A DNA stretch of 64,000 nt from Streptomyces sp. B1I3 (GTDB lineage Bacteria > Actinomycetota > Actinomycetes > Streptomycetales > Streptomycetaceae), in assembly GCF_030816615.1 (NCBI RefSeq), contig NZ_JAUSYD010000001.1, positions 6,284,501 through 6,348,500 on the forward strand. The letters are read 5' to 3'. Of the stretch, positions 1 through 8,521 are shown one piece after another. Under the pieces are notes generated by a model. It was given only the letters and a program-made list of their open reading frames with translations, was not told the origin of the DNA and did not search any database. A program made the translations under genes and the position numbers. Every line of letters begins with the position of its first letter. Within the stretch, counting starts at the first letter, position 1.

Positions 1-317
1 AAGGTCAGTCCCGCGGCGAAGTCCACGACGCGCTTGGCGTCGGTGGGGTCCATGGCCGTCAGGTTGACGATCACGGGCACCCCGTCCCGGAAGAGCTCGC
101 CGATGCCGCGCGCGTCCCGGAAGCTGTCCGGGGTGACGGTGGCGATCCGGCGGCCGGTGTCCTCGGCCTCCTCGGCAACCACCTGCACGCGGGGGTCGGT
201 GACCCAGGGCTGGTTCGTACCGGTTTCCGCCTCCTCGGAGTACTCGTCGTCGTAGTACCGCTCGTCGTTGTCTTCCACGAGGCCCAGCCAGGCACTCGCC
301 TTGCGCACCGATCCCAT
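1..317 (-). CDS. SepF-like cell division protein (3' end cut by window)
   Basis: The first 105 codons of a SepF/YlmF-family protein are visible, read right to left. SepF proteins bind FtsZ and membrane and help build the division ring. The fragment starts with a short N-terminal amphipathic-type stretch (MGSVRKASAWLGLV), then an acidic tyrosine-rich linker (DERYYDDEY). The core DUF552 fold begins near residue 60 with the characteristic phrases DARGIGELFRDGVPVIVNL and DPTDAKRVVDFAAGL. The ATG at 317 has a strong GAGAGGAGG ribosome site. The linker is short, which fits the smaller SepF-like (SflA/SflB) paralogues of streptomycetes rather than the longer SepF beside ftsZ, and no division genes lie next to it here. 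The family is secure; which paralogue it is remains an inference. Confidence 0.85.
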   Translation of the reverse strand, partial: MGSVRKASAWLGLVEDNDERYYDDEYSEEAETGTNQPWVTDPRVQVVAEEAEDTGRRIATVTPDSFRDARGIGELFRDGVPVIVNLTAMDPTDAKRVVDFAAGLT

Positions 318-626
318 GGACTCCTCCTCTCACCGCGGTTCGTTGGTGTTCCGCATCTCTTTCCTATCCCTATGGTCGTCCATGATGCGGATGATGCGCC
401 AAGGGGATAGTCGGCGCGCAGGCGATTCGTGACGCGACTGGTGCAGATCATGTGGCGATTCGTCAGGGTTCCAGCCCCATAGGGCGGGTTGCGGAAGGAA
501 AATATGATGCGCCCGTCCGTACGGGTGACCTGGGGGACGTACGGGTGAACGACTCACTCGATACGATGCACGCCGCGCACGCGCACGAGTGCGGCGCGTC
601 AGGTGAGCGGCTCCCGGGGGATCGTC
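318..626. other. Intergenic region with an 11-bp direct repeat
   Basis: Divergent spacer between the sepF-like gene and the DUF5685 gene. It holds two copies of CGTACGGGTGA at 518-528 and 538-548, spaced by exactly 20 bp (about two helical turns), upstream of the DUF5685 gene. A TACGAT hexamer at 562-567 could be a -10 element, but no convincing -35 is seen. The repeat spacing suggests an activator or repressor site; this is inference. Confidence 0.35.
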
Positions 627-1832
627 GTGTTCGGAATCGTGAGGCCCTGCACCCATCGGCTGTCCGAAGGGCTCAGGGCGGAGTGGGTGGCCCATCTCTG
701 CGGGCTCTGCCTCGCTCTCCGCGCGGACCACGGGCAGTTCGCCCGGGTCGTCACGAACTACGACGGTCTGATCGTCTCGGTCCTGACGGAGGCTCAGGCT
801 GAGCATGCCCCCGGCCGGCGACGCACCGCGGGACCCTGTCCGCTCCGCTCGATGCGGAAGGCGCCGGTCGCCCGCGGCGAGGGGGCCAGACTCGCCGCCG
901 CCGTATCGCTCGTGCTGGCGTCGGCGAAGGTCCGCGACCACGTGGCCGACCGGGACGGGCTGTTGAAGCGCCGCCCGGTCGCCGCCGCGGCGCGCCGGGT
1001 CGCGGCCGGCTGGGACAGGGCGGGCGCGCGCACCGGAGCTGAGCTGGGCTTCGACACGGCGGTCCTGGTCGATGCCGTCGACCGGCAGACCGGCATCGAG
1101 TCCCTGGCCGGCCCCGGCACCTCACTGCTGACGGTCACCGAGCCCACCGAGACGGCGACGGCCGCCGCCTTCGCGCACACCGCGCTCCTCGCGGGCAAGC
1201 CGCGGAACGCGGAGCCGCTCGCCGAGGCCGGGCGTCTCTTCGGGCGGCTCGCCCATCTGCTGGACGCCGTCGAGGACAGGGAAGCTGACGCCGCGTCGGG
1301 TGCCTGGAACCCGCTGACCGCGACCGGCACCCCGCTCGCCGAGGCCCGGCGGCTGTGCGACGAGGCGCTGCACGGAGTGCGTCTGGCGATGCGGGACGCG
1401 GAGTTCACCGACGGCAAGCTGGCGCACGTCCTGCTGGTGCACGAGCTGCGGCGCTCCGTGGACCGGGCCTTCGGCTCCGCCTCCTGTTCGCACCAGCAGG
1501 GCGCGCACCCGTCGGGGGCGTACGGTCCCCAGCCGGGTAACCCGTACGCACCGGCCCCCGGCGGCCCCTACGTCCCGCCCGGCCCGCCGCTCCCGCCCGA
1601 ACCGCCGCGCAACCGGCGCGGCCTGATCGCCGGCTGCCTGGTGTGGGCGGGACTCGCCTGCACCTGCCAGATGTGCTGCGGCAGCTTCCACGACCCCTGG
1701 AGCGGACAGGAGCGCGAGGGGCTCTGCCAGAAGTGCGACTGCGGGGACTGCTGTGACGCCTGCGACTGCTGCAGCAACTGCTGCAGCTGCGAGGACGGCT
1801 GCTGCAACTGCGACTGCGGGTGCGACTGCTGA
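627..1832 (+). CDS. DUF5685 family protein with cysteine-rich tail
   Basis: The protein opens with FGIVRPCTHRL and AHLCGLCLALRADHG, the signature of the DUF5685 family, whose function is unknown. The body (about residues 60-290) is alanine-rich and helical. A proline-rich linker with repeated GNPYAPAPGGPY-type phrases follows, then a hydrophobic stretch (LIAGCLVWAGLAC). The last 35 residues contain 17 cysteines in CxC and CC pairs with aspartates, resembling a metallothionein. GTG at 627 is preferred because GGGGG sits 6-9 bases upstream and homologues begin MFGIVRP; an in-frame GTG at 603 would add eight residues. The gene appears to stand alone. A metal-binding or redox role is plausible but not shown. 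Confidence 0.8.
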   Translation: MFGIVRPCTHRLSEGLRAEWVAHLCGLCLALRADHGQFARVVTNYDGLIVSVLTEAQAEHAPGRRRTAGPCPLRSMRKAPVARGEGARLAAAVSLVLASAKVRDHVADRDGLLKRRPVAAAARRVAAGWDRAGARTGAELGFDTAVLVDAVDRQTGIESLAGPGTSLLTVTEPTETATAAAFAHTALLAGKPRNAEPLAEAGRLFGRLAHLLDAVEDREADAASGAWNPLTATGTPLAEARRLCDEALHGVRLAMRDAEFTDGKLAHVLLVHELRRSVDRAFGSASCSHQQGAHPSGAYGPQPGNPYAPAPGGPYVPPGPPLPPEPPRNRRGLIAGCLVWAGLACTCQMCCGSFHDPWSGQEREGLCQKCDCGDCCDACDCCSNCCSCEDGCCNCDCGCDC

Positions 1833-1919
1833 GCCGTCACCGGCCACCGCACGTGATCTGGGCCGTCACCCGCCACCGCACGTGATCTGAGCCGTCACCC
1901 GCCACCGCACGTCACCTGA
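1833..1919. repeat. Three tandem 29-bp repeats between convergent genes
   Basis: Three adjacent copies of a unit starting GCCGTCACCCGCCACCGCAC occupy 1833-1861, 1862-1890 and 1891-1919. They differ at only a few positions. The array begins immediately after the TGA of the DUF5685 gene, and its last eight bases are the final codons and stop of the reverse-strand binding-protein gene. Confidence 0.85.
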
Positions 1920-2853
1920 GCTCCGGCGGCGAGATGCGTGAAGTCCGGATCGCGGACTCGCCGGTGCCCCACTTCTCCAGGATGCGGTCGTAGGTCCCGT
2001 CCGTCTTCAGGCCGTTGACCGCGGCCTGGAACGCGGGGGCCAGCGGTGTGCCCTTCCTGAAGGCGAAGCCGACATCGAGCCGCTTGAACTCGTCGATGAA
2101 GCGCAGGCCCTCCTGCTGGGTCACGGCGTAGCGCAGCCCGTTGATCGTCGACATGACGACATCGCTGCGGCCCTGCCGGAGCGAGATCCAGATGGCGGCC
2201 TGGTCGGCGTACGTCCTCACGTCGTACGCCTTCCGGCCCGCGTCGGAGCACACGTGTCTGCCGGCCTCCAGTGTCGCCTCGAACGTCGTCCCGGCGCCGG
2301 TGGCGACGGTCAGGCCGCAGAGCCGGGTGAGGTCGGTGACCTCCTCCAGCGGGCTGTCGTCGCGGACGGCGAAGCCCTGGCCGTCGTTGATGTACGTCAC
2401 GAAGTCGATGGTCCTTCTGCGCTCGTCGGTCACCCCGAAGTTGCCGGTGCCCACGTCGTACTTCCCGCTGTCCAGGGCGGGCAGGATCGCCTCGAACGAG
2501 GCGACCTCCCGCTCGAGTTCCAGCCCGAGCGCCCTGGCCACCGCGTCCGCGAAGTCGATGTCCGCGCCGGCCAGGGTCCTGCCGTCCTCCAGGTAGAACG
2601 CTCCGGGAGGCGCGCCGACAGCGGAAGCGAGCGTGAGGGTGCCCGAGGCGCGGACCTTCGCCGGCAGCAGCCTCGCCGCGTCCTCGTTCCGCTTCACCGA
2701 CGAGACCACGTCGGCCGTCGGGAGCCTCCCCCTGGCCACGGGCCCGGCTCCTGCCGGTGGGGCGGCGGCCGGGTCTCCCGACCCGCAGCCGGTGAGCGCG
2801 AGCGTGACCAGGGTGATCAGGGTGAAGGCAGAGATGTGCCAGGTTCGGGGCAT
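1912..2853 (-). CDS. Amino-acid-type ABC transporter substrate-binding lipoprotein
   Basis: A 313-residue periplasmic-type solute-binding protein of family 3 (SBP_bac_3). The start at 2853 has GGAGAA upstream and gives a lipoprotein signal peptide ending in the lipobox LALTGC, so it should be tethered outside the membrane. The mature part shows the expected phrases GADIDFADAVARALGL, SGKYDVGTGNFGVTDERRRTIDFVTY, and TVATGAGTTFEATL. The C-terminal lobe ends with ILEKWGTGE. Proteins like this bind polar amino acids or small amines and sulfur compounds. It is divergent from a permease gene about 450 bp away. No ATPase is encoded nearby. The ligand cannot be named from sequence. Confidence 0.88.
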   Translation of the reverse strand: MPRTWHISAFTLITLVTLALTGCGSGDPAAAPPAGAGPVARGRLPTADVVSSVKRNEDAARLLPAKVRASGTLTLASAVGAPPGAFYLEDGRTLAGADIDFADAVARALGLELEREVASFEAILPALDSGKYDVGTGNFGVTDERRRTIDFVTYINDGQGFAVRDDSPLEEVTDLTRLCGLTVATGAGTTFEATLEAGRHVCSDAGRKAYDVRTYADQAAIWISLRQGRSDVVMSTINGLRYAVTQQEGLRFIDEFKRLDVGFAFRKGTPLAPAFQAAVNGLKTDGTYDRILEKWGTGESAIRTSRISPPELR

Positions 2854-3307
2854 GACGGAACTTCTCCGGTCTGCTTCGACCGCGCTCCGGCGCGCGGGCA
2901 GCACGGAGTCACGGGACGGGAGATCAGCGGTGCGAGGGGAGGGTGGAGCGGCGTCGTGTAAGTGAAGGCACGCGGGAGGGCGCGCTCGAGCACCGGCAGG
3001 GGTGCGAGCGTGCGGAAAGCGGAAACGCGGGTGGGGTCAGCTCAACACGAACAGGACCACACGCGACCGAAGTCGATGTGGGAGCGGGTGACCAGCCACT
3101 GCTGCGAGTACATGGCCCAAGTGGAACAGGCATCCGGATGCGCGTCAACAGGGCCAGGTCGTACGGCTCACAGTGTGGACAGCCTTGACAACAGGCCCCG
3201 GGCAGGGCTTGTCTCGGTGGCGGACCGGCGCTGAGGGGCCCGGTCCACGTCGCGTTCCGTGTGAAGGCACACCCCGTGTCCGATCTCTGCATCCACGGAG
3301 CCTTCGC
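2854..3307. promoter_or_regulatory. Divergent control region of the ABC/monooxygenase locus
   Basis: This 454-bp gap separates the binding-protein gene from the permease operon. A perfect TTGACA lies at 3185-3190; TTGTCT at 3209-3214 (spacer 18) is a weak -10 candidate. GACAA (3187-3191) and TTGTC (3209-3213) form an inverted pair across this candidate promoter and could be an operator. No credible gene was found here; a 16-codon frame ending in QCGQP at 3138-3188 lacks a good ribosome site. Confidence 0.35.
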
Positions 3308-4174
3308 ATGTCCGCGCAGACAGCCACCCTTCCCCCGCCGGTCCCCGCCCCGTCCGCCGAGGACACCGGGAACACCGCCCTCCGTATCGTGCCGGTCCGC
3401 CGAACAGGACGGCGGGCGGCGGCCGTCGCCGTCCTCCTGCTCCTCGCGGCGGTCCTGGTCTCCGTGGTCCGCAACGACGCGTTCCAGTGGGACGTCGTCG
3501 GCGAGCACCTCACCACCGCGTCCGTGCTCCGGGGCCTCGGCCTGACCCTGTGGCTGACAGGTCTCGTGATGGTGCTCGGCTTCGCCCTCGGCACCCTCCT
3601 CGCCGTGCTCCGGCTCTCCGGAAACCCGGTGCTCCGGGCCGTCAGCTGGGGGTACGTCTGGCTGTTCCGGTCCACCCCGATCCTGGTGCAGCTGCTGTTC
3701 TGGTTCAACATCGGCGCCCTGTACCCGACGATCCTGGGTGTCGACACGGTCGACCTCCTCGGCCCGGTCACCGTCGCGGTCATCGGCCTCACCCTCCACG
3801 AGGCCGCGTACGCCGCCGAGGTCGTCCGCGGCGGCATCCTCTCCGTCGGGCACGGACAGCTGGGAGCCGCCCGGTCGCTCGGCCTCCGGCCGTGGCGCCG
3901 GCTGCGGCGGATCGTACTGCCGCAGGCCATGCGCTCCATCGTCCCGCCCGCCGGGAACATGCTGATCGGCACGCTCAAGGGAACCTCCGTCGTCAGCATC
4001 ATCGCCGTGCAGGACCTGCTGTACTCGGTCCAGCTCGTGTACCACCGCACCTACCAGGTCATCCCGCTGCTGCTCGTCGCCACCCTCTGGTACGTCGCCG
4101 TCACCTCGCTGCTGTCCGCCGGGCAGTACTACGTGGAGCGCCACTACGCACGCGGCACCGCGGGCACCCGATGA
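3308..4174 (+). CDS. Amino acid ABC transporter permease
   Basis: A 288-residue HisM-type inner membrane permease. The start MSAQTATL is chosen because GGAG lies nine bases upstream and longer in-frame starts add low-complexity sequence. About six hydrophobic segments are seen. The family landmarks are LWLFRSTPILVQLLFWF, the EAA cytoplasmic loop (EVVRGGILSVGHGQLGAARSLG) that docks to the ATPase, and LIGTLKGTSVVSIIAV. It should import the ligand of the divergent binding protein. It overlaps the next gene by four bases (ATGA), so the two are translationally coupled. The partner ATPase is missing from the window. Confidence 0.9.
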   Translation: MSAQTATLPPPVPAPSAEDTGNTALRIVPVRRTGRRAAAVAVLLLLAAVLVSVVRNDAFQWDVVGEHLTTASVLRGLGLTLWLTGLVMVLGFALGTLLAVLRLSGNPVLRAVSWGYVWLFRSTPILVQLLFWFNIGALYPTILGVDTVDLLGPVTVAVIGLTLHEAAYAAEVVRGGILSVGHGQLGAARSLGLRPWRRLRRIVLPQAMRSIVPPAGNMLIGTLKGTSVVSIIAVQDLLYSVQLVYHRTYQVIPLLLVATLWYVAVTSLLSAGQYYVERHYARGTAGTR

Positions 4175-6006
4175 GCGGCGTACCGGCGCTCGTCGTCATC
4201 GGGGGCGGCCCCCGCGGCACCGGCGTCATCGAGCGCATCGCCGCCAACGCCGGTGAGCTGTACGGGGACCGGCCCCTGGACATCCACCTCGTCGACCCGT
4301 ACCCGCCCGGCGGTGGCCGGATCTGGCGGCAGGACCAGTCCCCCCTGCTCCGGATGAACTCCATGGCCGAGGACGTCACCATGTTCACCGACGACACGGT
4401 GCGCATGGACGGCCCCGTACGGCCGGGGCCCGCCCTGGACGCCTGGGCCGGGGACGTGGCGCGGGGACGGACCGGGGTCGAGGCAGCCCCCGACGTCCTG
4501 GAGGAGATCCGGACGCTCGGCGCCCGGGACTTCCCCAGCCGCCGCCTGCAGAGCGTCTACCTGCGCTGGGTGTACGAGCAGGCCGTCGCCGCCCTGCCGC
4601 CGGGCATCACCGTCCACGAACACCGCACGTCGGCGTGGCACGTCTCGGGTCCGCGCGACGGCCGGCAGCGCGTCCGGCTCGACGGCCGCCCCGAACCGCT
4701 CCTCGCCGACCTCGTCGTCCTCACCGTCGGCCACCTCGACGCCGAACCCGACACCGGGCAGCGGGAGCTGACCGCCTTCGCCGCCCGGCACGGCCTCGTC
4801 CACCTCCCGCCGGACTTCACCGCCGACAGCGACCTGAGCGCGCTGCCCGCGGGCCGTCCCGTCATCGTGCGCGGCTTCGGCCTGGCGTTCGTCGACCTGA
4901 TGGTGCTGCTCACCGAGGGCCGCGGCGGCCGGTACGAGAACGGGACCTACCTCCCGTCCGGGAGGGAGCCCGTGCTGTACGTCGGATCGCGGCGCGGCGT
5001 CCCGTACCACTCCAAGATCGGCTACCCGCTGCTGGGCGAACGGCCGCCCCTGCCCAGCCACTTCGGGCCGACCCAGGTGGAGGCGCTGCTGAAGGAGGGG
5101 GGAACCGCGGACTTCCGGCGCGACCTGTGGCCCCTGATCGTCAAGGAACTCGGACACGCCCATTACCACCGGCTGTTCACCGCCCACCCCGAGCGCACCT
5201 CCGTCGCACGCGCCGACTTCGAGGAGAAGTACGCCGTCGCGGAGCCGGGGAGCCCCGAACTGGAGGCCCTGATCACCGGGGCCGTCCCCGACCCCGCCGA
5301 CCGGCTCGACCTCGAGGCGCTCGACCGGCCGCTGGACGGAGTGCGCCACGCGTCCTACGACAGCCTGCAGGACGGCCTGCGCGACTACATCACCGCCGAC
5401 CTCGAACGCCGCCACGACCCCCGGCACAGCCCCGACCTCGCCGTCTTCCTCGGCCTGCTCTCCGTGTACGGGCAGCTGGTCCGCCTCGGCGAGGCCGGCG
5501 ACCACTGGCACGGCTTCTTCAGCCACCTGGCCTCGGGGCCGCCGGGACCGCGGCTGCGCAGCCTCCTCGCCCTGTCCCGGGCCGGAGTGGTCCGCTTCCT
5601 CGGCGCCGGGATCACCGTCGAGGCGGACGAGGAACGGGGCCTCTTCCGGGCCGGCAGCGCCACCGTGCCCGGCGACCACGTCACCGCCCGGGCGCTGGTC
5701 GAGGCCCGGCTGCCCGACCCCTCCGTACACCGGACCCGCAGCCCGCTGCTGCGCGCACTGTACGAGGACGGGGCGTCCGGTACCGGCTCGGGACTGCTCC
5801 GAGTCGCCCCGGCCGACGGCCGCGTCCTTCACCGGGACGGAGTCCCGCACCCGCGGCGCTTCGCCCTCGGCCCGTACACCACGGCACGGAGCGGCGGCGC
5901 GTTCACGCGGCCCCGCACGGGTGGCCCGGCCCTCCGGCAGAACGACGCCACCGCCCGCGCGGCCCTCGCCTTCCTGCGCACGGTCGGCGCGACCCCGAGC
6001 ACATGA
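4171..6006 (+). CDS. FAD/NAD(P)-binding protein
   Basis: A 611-residue protein whose N-terminus, VVIGGGPRGTGVIERI, is the dinucleotide-binding motif of the FAD_NAD_binding_9 family. Other family phrases are GGGRIWRQDQSPLLRMNSMAEDVTMF (residues about 45-75), VVLTVGHLD and IVRGFGLAFVDLMVLL. The ATG lies inside the stop of the permease gene (ATGA), fixing the start. Members of this family are poorly characterised flavoproteins; here the operon places it beside two flavin-dependent monooxygenases and an importer, so a role in oxidising or handling the imported compound is likely. The exact reaction is unknown. Confidence 0.82.
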   Translation: MSGVPALVVIGGGPRGTGVIERIAANAGELYGDRPLDIHLVDPYPPGGGRIWRQDQSPLLRMNSMAEDVTMFTDDTVRMDGPVRPGPALDAWAGDVARGRTGVEAAPDVLEEIRTLGARDFPSRRLQSVYLRWVYEQAVAALPPGITVHEHRTSAWHVSGPRDGRQRVRLDGRPEPLLADLVVLTVGHLDAEPDTGQRELTAFAARHGLVHLPPDFTADSDLSALPAGRPVIVRGFGLAFVDLMVLLTEGRGGRYENGTYLPSGREPVLYVGSRRGVPYHSKIGYPLLGERPPLPSHFGPTQVEALLKEGGTADFRRDLWPLIVKELGHAHYHRLFTAHPERTSVARADFEEKYAVAEPGSPELEALITGAVPDPADRLDLEALDRPLDGVRHASYDSLQDGLRDYITADLERRHDPRHSPDLAVFLGLLSVYGQLVRLGEAGDHWHGFFSHLASGPPGPRLRSLLALSRAGVVRFLGAGITVEADEERGLFRAGSATVPGDHVTARALVEARLPDPSVHRTRSPLLRALYEDGASGTGSGLLRVAPADGRVLHRDGVPHPRRFALGPYTTARSGGAFTRPRTGGPALRQNDATARAALAFLRTVGATPST

Positions 6007-6152
6007 CCGCCGCCACCCGCCCGCACCCGCGACCCCAGGGACACCGCATGCAGCTCACCAGTGACCGCCGGCCCGCGACCCCAGACGCACCGGCCATGGT
6101 CGAGATGCGTCCGAGCACCCTTCTCCCGACAAACCGACCGAGGTTCCCATGA
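6003..6152 (+). CDS. Possible 49-residue coupled small protein
   Basis: A short frame starts at the ATG inside the stop of the FAD protein gene and ends with a TGA overlapping the ATG of the next gene, so it has four-base ATGA overlaps on both sides. The product is rich in arginine, proline and threonine, with no membrane segment or known motif. About 80 percent of third positions are G or C, a little lower than in its neighbours. It may be a real coupling peptide or just a spacer whose frame happens to be open. No family is recognised. Confidence 0.3.
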   Translation: MTAATRPHPRPQGHRMQLTSDRRPATPDAPAMVEMRPSTLLPTNRPRFP

Positions 6153-7231
6153 CTGCCATCAGGCCACTCCACCTGGCCGCCGAGATCGGCGGCCCGCCGC
6201 GATACGACGCCGCCTCCCACATCGCACTCGCCCGACTCGCCGAACGGGGCGCGCTCGACTTCGTCAGCCTGGGCGACTCCTTCGCCCGGCCGGGGCCCGA
6301 CGCCGTGGCCGTGCTGGCCCACGTCGCCACCAGGACAAGCCGGATCGGTCTCGTACCGACCGTCACCACCACGCACACCGAGCCGTTCCACGTCTCGTCC
6401 GCCGTCGCCACCCTCGACTGGGTCAGCCGGGGCCGGGCCGGCTGGCACGCCGACGTGTCGACGACCGAGGCCGAGGCCCGGCTGTTCGGCCGGCGCCGGG
6501 CCGCGCCCGCGGCCGCCCTCTGGCAGGAGGCGGGCGAGGTGGCCGACGTCGCCGCCCGGCTCTGGGACAGCTGGGAGGACGACGCGGAGATCCGGGACGC
6601 CGCCACCGGTCGGTTCATCGACCGTGACAGGCTGCACCACGTCGACTTCCAGGGCAGCACCTTCTCCGTGAAGGGCCCCGCCATCGTGCCCCGGCCCCCG
6701 CAGGGCAGACCCGTCACCGTCGTCGACGCCACGACCGGCCCGGCCCGGGAGCCCGCGGCACGGTACGCCGAGGTCGTGTACGTCCGGGCCTCCTCACCCG
6801 GGCAGGCGGCCGCGCTCCGCGACGAGATACGCCGCTCGGCCGCCGCCCACGGGCGGGACCCGGACGGCCTGCGGGTGCTGGTCGCGCTCACCGTCGACCT
6901 CGGGGACGCCGAGACGACACCCGAACCCGGACTCGTGAGCGGGCCCCAACTCGCCGGACACGGGACCTACTTCCGGGGCGGCCCCGTCGACCTGGCCGAA
7001 CTCGTCACCCAGTGGTACCGGTCCGGGGCGGTGGACGGCTTCCACCTCACACCCCTCACCCCGGGCCGCGACCTCGAAAGGATCGTCAACGGCACCGTGG
7101 CCCTCCTCCAGCACCGCAGTCTCTTCCGCACCTTCTATCCCGGGGGCACGCTCCGCGAGCACCTCGGCCTGGCGCGCCCGGCCAATCGGTACGCGCTCCA
7201 GCGCACGGCCACGGAGGCGACCACGTCATGA
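6149..7231 (+). CDS. Luciferase-like flavin-dependent monooxygenase (1)
   Basis: A 360-residue TIM-barrel protein of the LLM class, which uses FMNH2 from a separate reductase to oxidise small substrates. Motifs include LAEIGGPPRYDAASHIALARLAERGALDFVSLGDSF at the N-terminus and the barrel strand WVSRGRAGWHADVST. Later come SFSVKGPAIVPRPPQGRPVTV and the C-terminal phrase DGFHLTPLTPGRDLERIV. GAGG precedes the ATG. It overlaps the next gene by ATGA, and the next gene encodes a second enzyme of the same broad family. The pair probably attacks the compound taken up by the ABC system. No flavin reductase gene is seen in the cluster. Confidence 0.87.
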   Translation: MTAIRPLHLAAEIGGPPRYDAASHIALARLAERGALDFVSLGDSFARPGPDAVAVLAHVATRTSRIGLVPTVTTTHTEPFHVSSAVATLDWVSRGRAGWHADVSTTEAEARLFGRRRAAPAAALWQEAGEVADVAARLWDSWEDDAEIRDAATGRFIDRDRLHHVDFQGSTFSVKGPAIVPRPPQGRPVTVVDATTGPAREPAARYAEVVYVRASSPGQAAALRDEIRRSAAAHGRDPDGLRVLVALTVDLGDAETTPEPGLVSGPQLAGHGTYFRGGPVDLAELVTQWYRSGAVDGFHLTPLTPGRDLERIVNGTVALLQHRSLFRTFYPGGTLREHLGLARPANRYALQRTATEATTS

Positions 7232-8517
7232 AGCAGATGCACCTCGCCGCCCACTTCCCGGGCGTCAACAGCACCACCGTCTGGGCCGACCCCCGTTCCG
7301 CCAGCCAGATCGACTTCGCCTCCTTCGAGCACCTCGCCCGTATCGCCGAACGGGGGAAGTTCGACTTCTTCTTCCTCGCGGAAGGGTTGCGGCTGCGCGA
7401 GCACAAGGGACTGATCCACGACCTCGACGTGGTGGGCCGTCCCGAATCCCTCACCGTCCTGAACGCCCTGGCGGCCGTCACCGACCGCCTCGGCCTCGCC
7501 GCCACGGTCAACGCCACCTTCAACGAGCCGTACGAACTCGCCCGCCGTCTCGCCACGCTCGACCACCTCAGCGCGGGGCGCGCCGCCTGGAACGTCGTGA
7601 CCTCCTCCGACGCCTTCACGGGGGAGAACTTCCGCCGCGGCGGCTTTCTGCACCGTGCGGACCGCTACACCAGGGCCGCCGAATTCGTGGCCACCGCGCG
7701 GGAGCTGTGGGACTCCTGGACGCCGGAAGGGGTCCCGAGGCCGTTCGCGCACTCGGGGCGGCACTTCGGCATCTCCGGCGAGTTCGGCGTCCCCCGCTCC
7801 CCGCAGGGACACCCCGTCGTCATCCAGGCGGGGGACTCCGACGAGGGCCGGGAGTTCGCCGCCTCGGCCGCCGACGTCATCTTCACCCGGCACGGCACCC
7901 TGGAGGCCGGGCAGGCCTTCTACGCCGACGTCAAGGCCCGGCTCGCGAAGTACGGCAGAGAGCCCGAAGACCTCAAGGTCATGCCAGGGGTCACCGTCGT
8001 CCTCGGCGACACCGACGCGGAGGCCCAGGAGAACGCCGCCGAGATCCGCCGGCTGCAGGTCTCACCGCAGAACGCCATCCTGGCCCTCGAACAGGTCTGG
8101 GGCCGCGACCTCTCCTCGTACGACGCCGACGGCCCCCTCCCCACCGTCGACCCGGACCCCGATGCGGTCCTGGCGCAGGGACGGGTCCGGGTCGACGATC
8201 CCCTGGCCGTGGCCGCCAGGTGGCGTGCCCTGTCCGAGGCCAAGGGGCTGTCGATCCGCCGGACGGTCATCGAGGCCACTACGCGGCAGTCCTTCGTCGG
8301 GTCCCCGGACACGGTCGCCACCGCCCTGGAGACGTTCGTGGCCACCGGCGCCGCCGACGGCTTCATCCTCGTACCCCACCTGACCCCGGGCGGCCTGGAC
8401 GGTTTCGTCGACCGGGTCGTCCCGCTCCTCCAGGAGCGCGGAACCTTCCGTTCCGACTACACCGGGCCCACCCTGAGGTCGCACCTCGGTCTGGCGGAGC
8501 CCGTATGGAAGGGTTGA
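7228..8517 (+). CDS. NtaA/SnaA-type FMN-dependent monooxygenase (2)
   Basis: A 429-residue member of the nitrilotriacetate monooxygenase-like (NtaA/SnaA/DszA) branch of the luciferase-like family. Diagnostic stretches are HLAAHFPGVNSTTVW at the start, ARIAERGKFDFFFLAEGL, AAWNVVTSSDAFTGENFRRGG, and HPVVIQAGDSDEGREFAA with the FMN phosphate-binding region. It ends YTGPTLRSHLGL, a phrase common to this group. The start is fixed by the ATGA overlap with the preceding monooxygenase. Known relatives hydroxylate or desulfurise amines, chelators and sulfur heterocycles, so a nutrient-scavenging role is expected. The substrate is unknown. Confidence 0.9.
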   Translation: MKQMHLAAHFPGVNSTTVWADPRSASQIDFASFEHLARIAERGKFDFFFLAEGLRLREHKGLIHDLDVVGRPESLTVLNALAAVTDRLGLAATVNATFNEPYELARRLATLDHLSAGRAAWNVVTSSDAFTGENFRRGGFLHRADRYTRAAEFVATARELWDSWTPEGVPRPFAHSGRHFGISGEFGVPRSPQGHPVVIQAGDSDEGREFAASAADVIFTRHGTLEAGQAFYADVKARLAKYGREPEDLKVMPGVTVVLGDTDAEAQENAAEIRRLQVSPQNAILALEQVWGRDLSSYDADGPLPTVDPDPDAVLAQGRVRVDDPLAVAARWRALSEAKGLSIRRTVIEATTRQSFVGSPDTVATALETFVATGAADGFILVPHLTPGGLDGFVDRVVPLLQERGTFRSDYTGPTLRSHLGLAEPVWKG

Positions 8518-8521
8518 CCGC

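Noticed and set aside
1833..1919. CRISPR array
   Set aside because: The units are directly adjacent with no unique spacers, and no cas genes are present.
3138..3188. A 16-codon frame (ending QCGQP) as a cysteine-type leader peptide before the permease operon
   Set aside because: The peptide does not show the RRHVDL-type pattern of known streptomycete leader peptides and lacks a convincing ribosome site.
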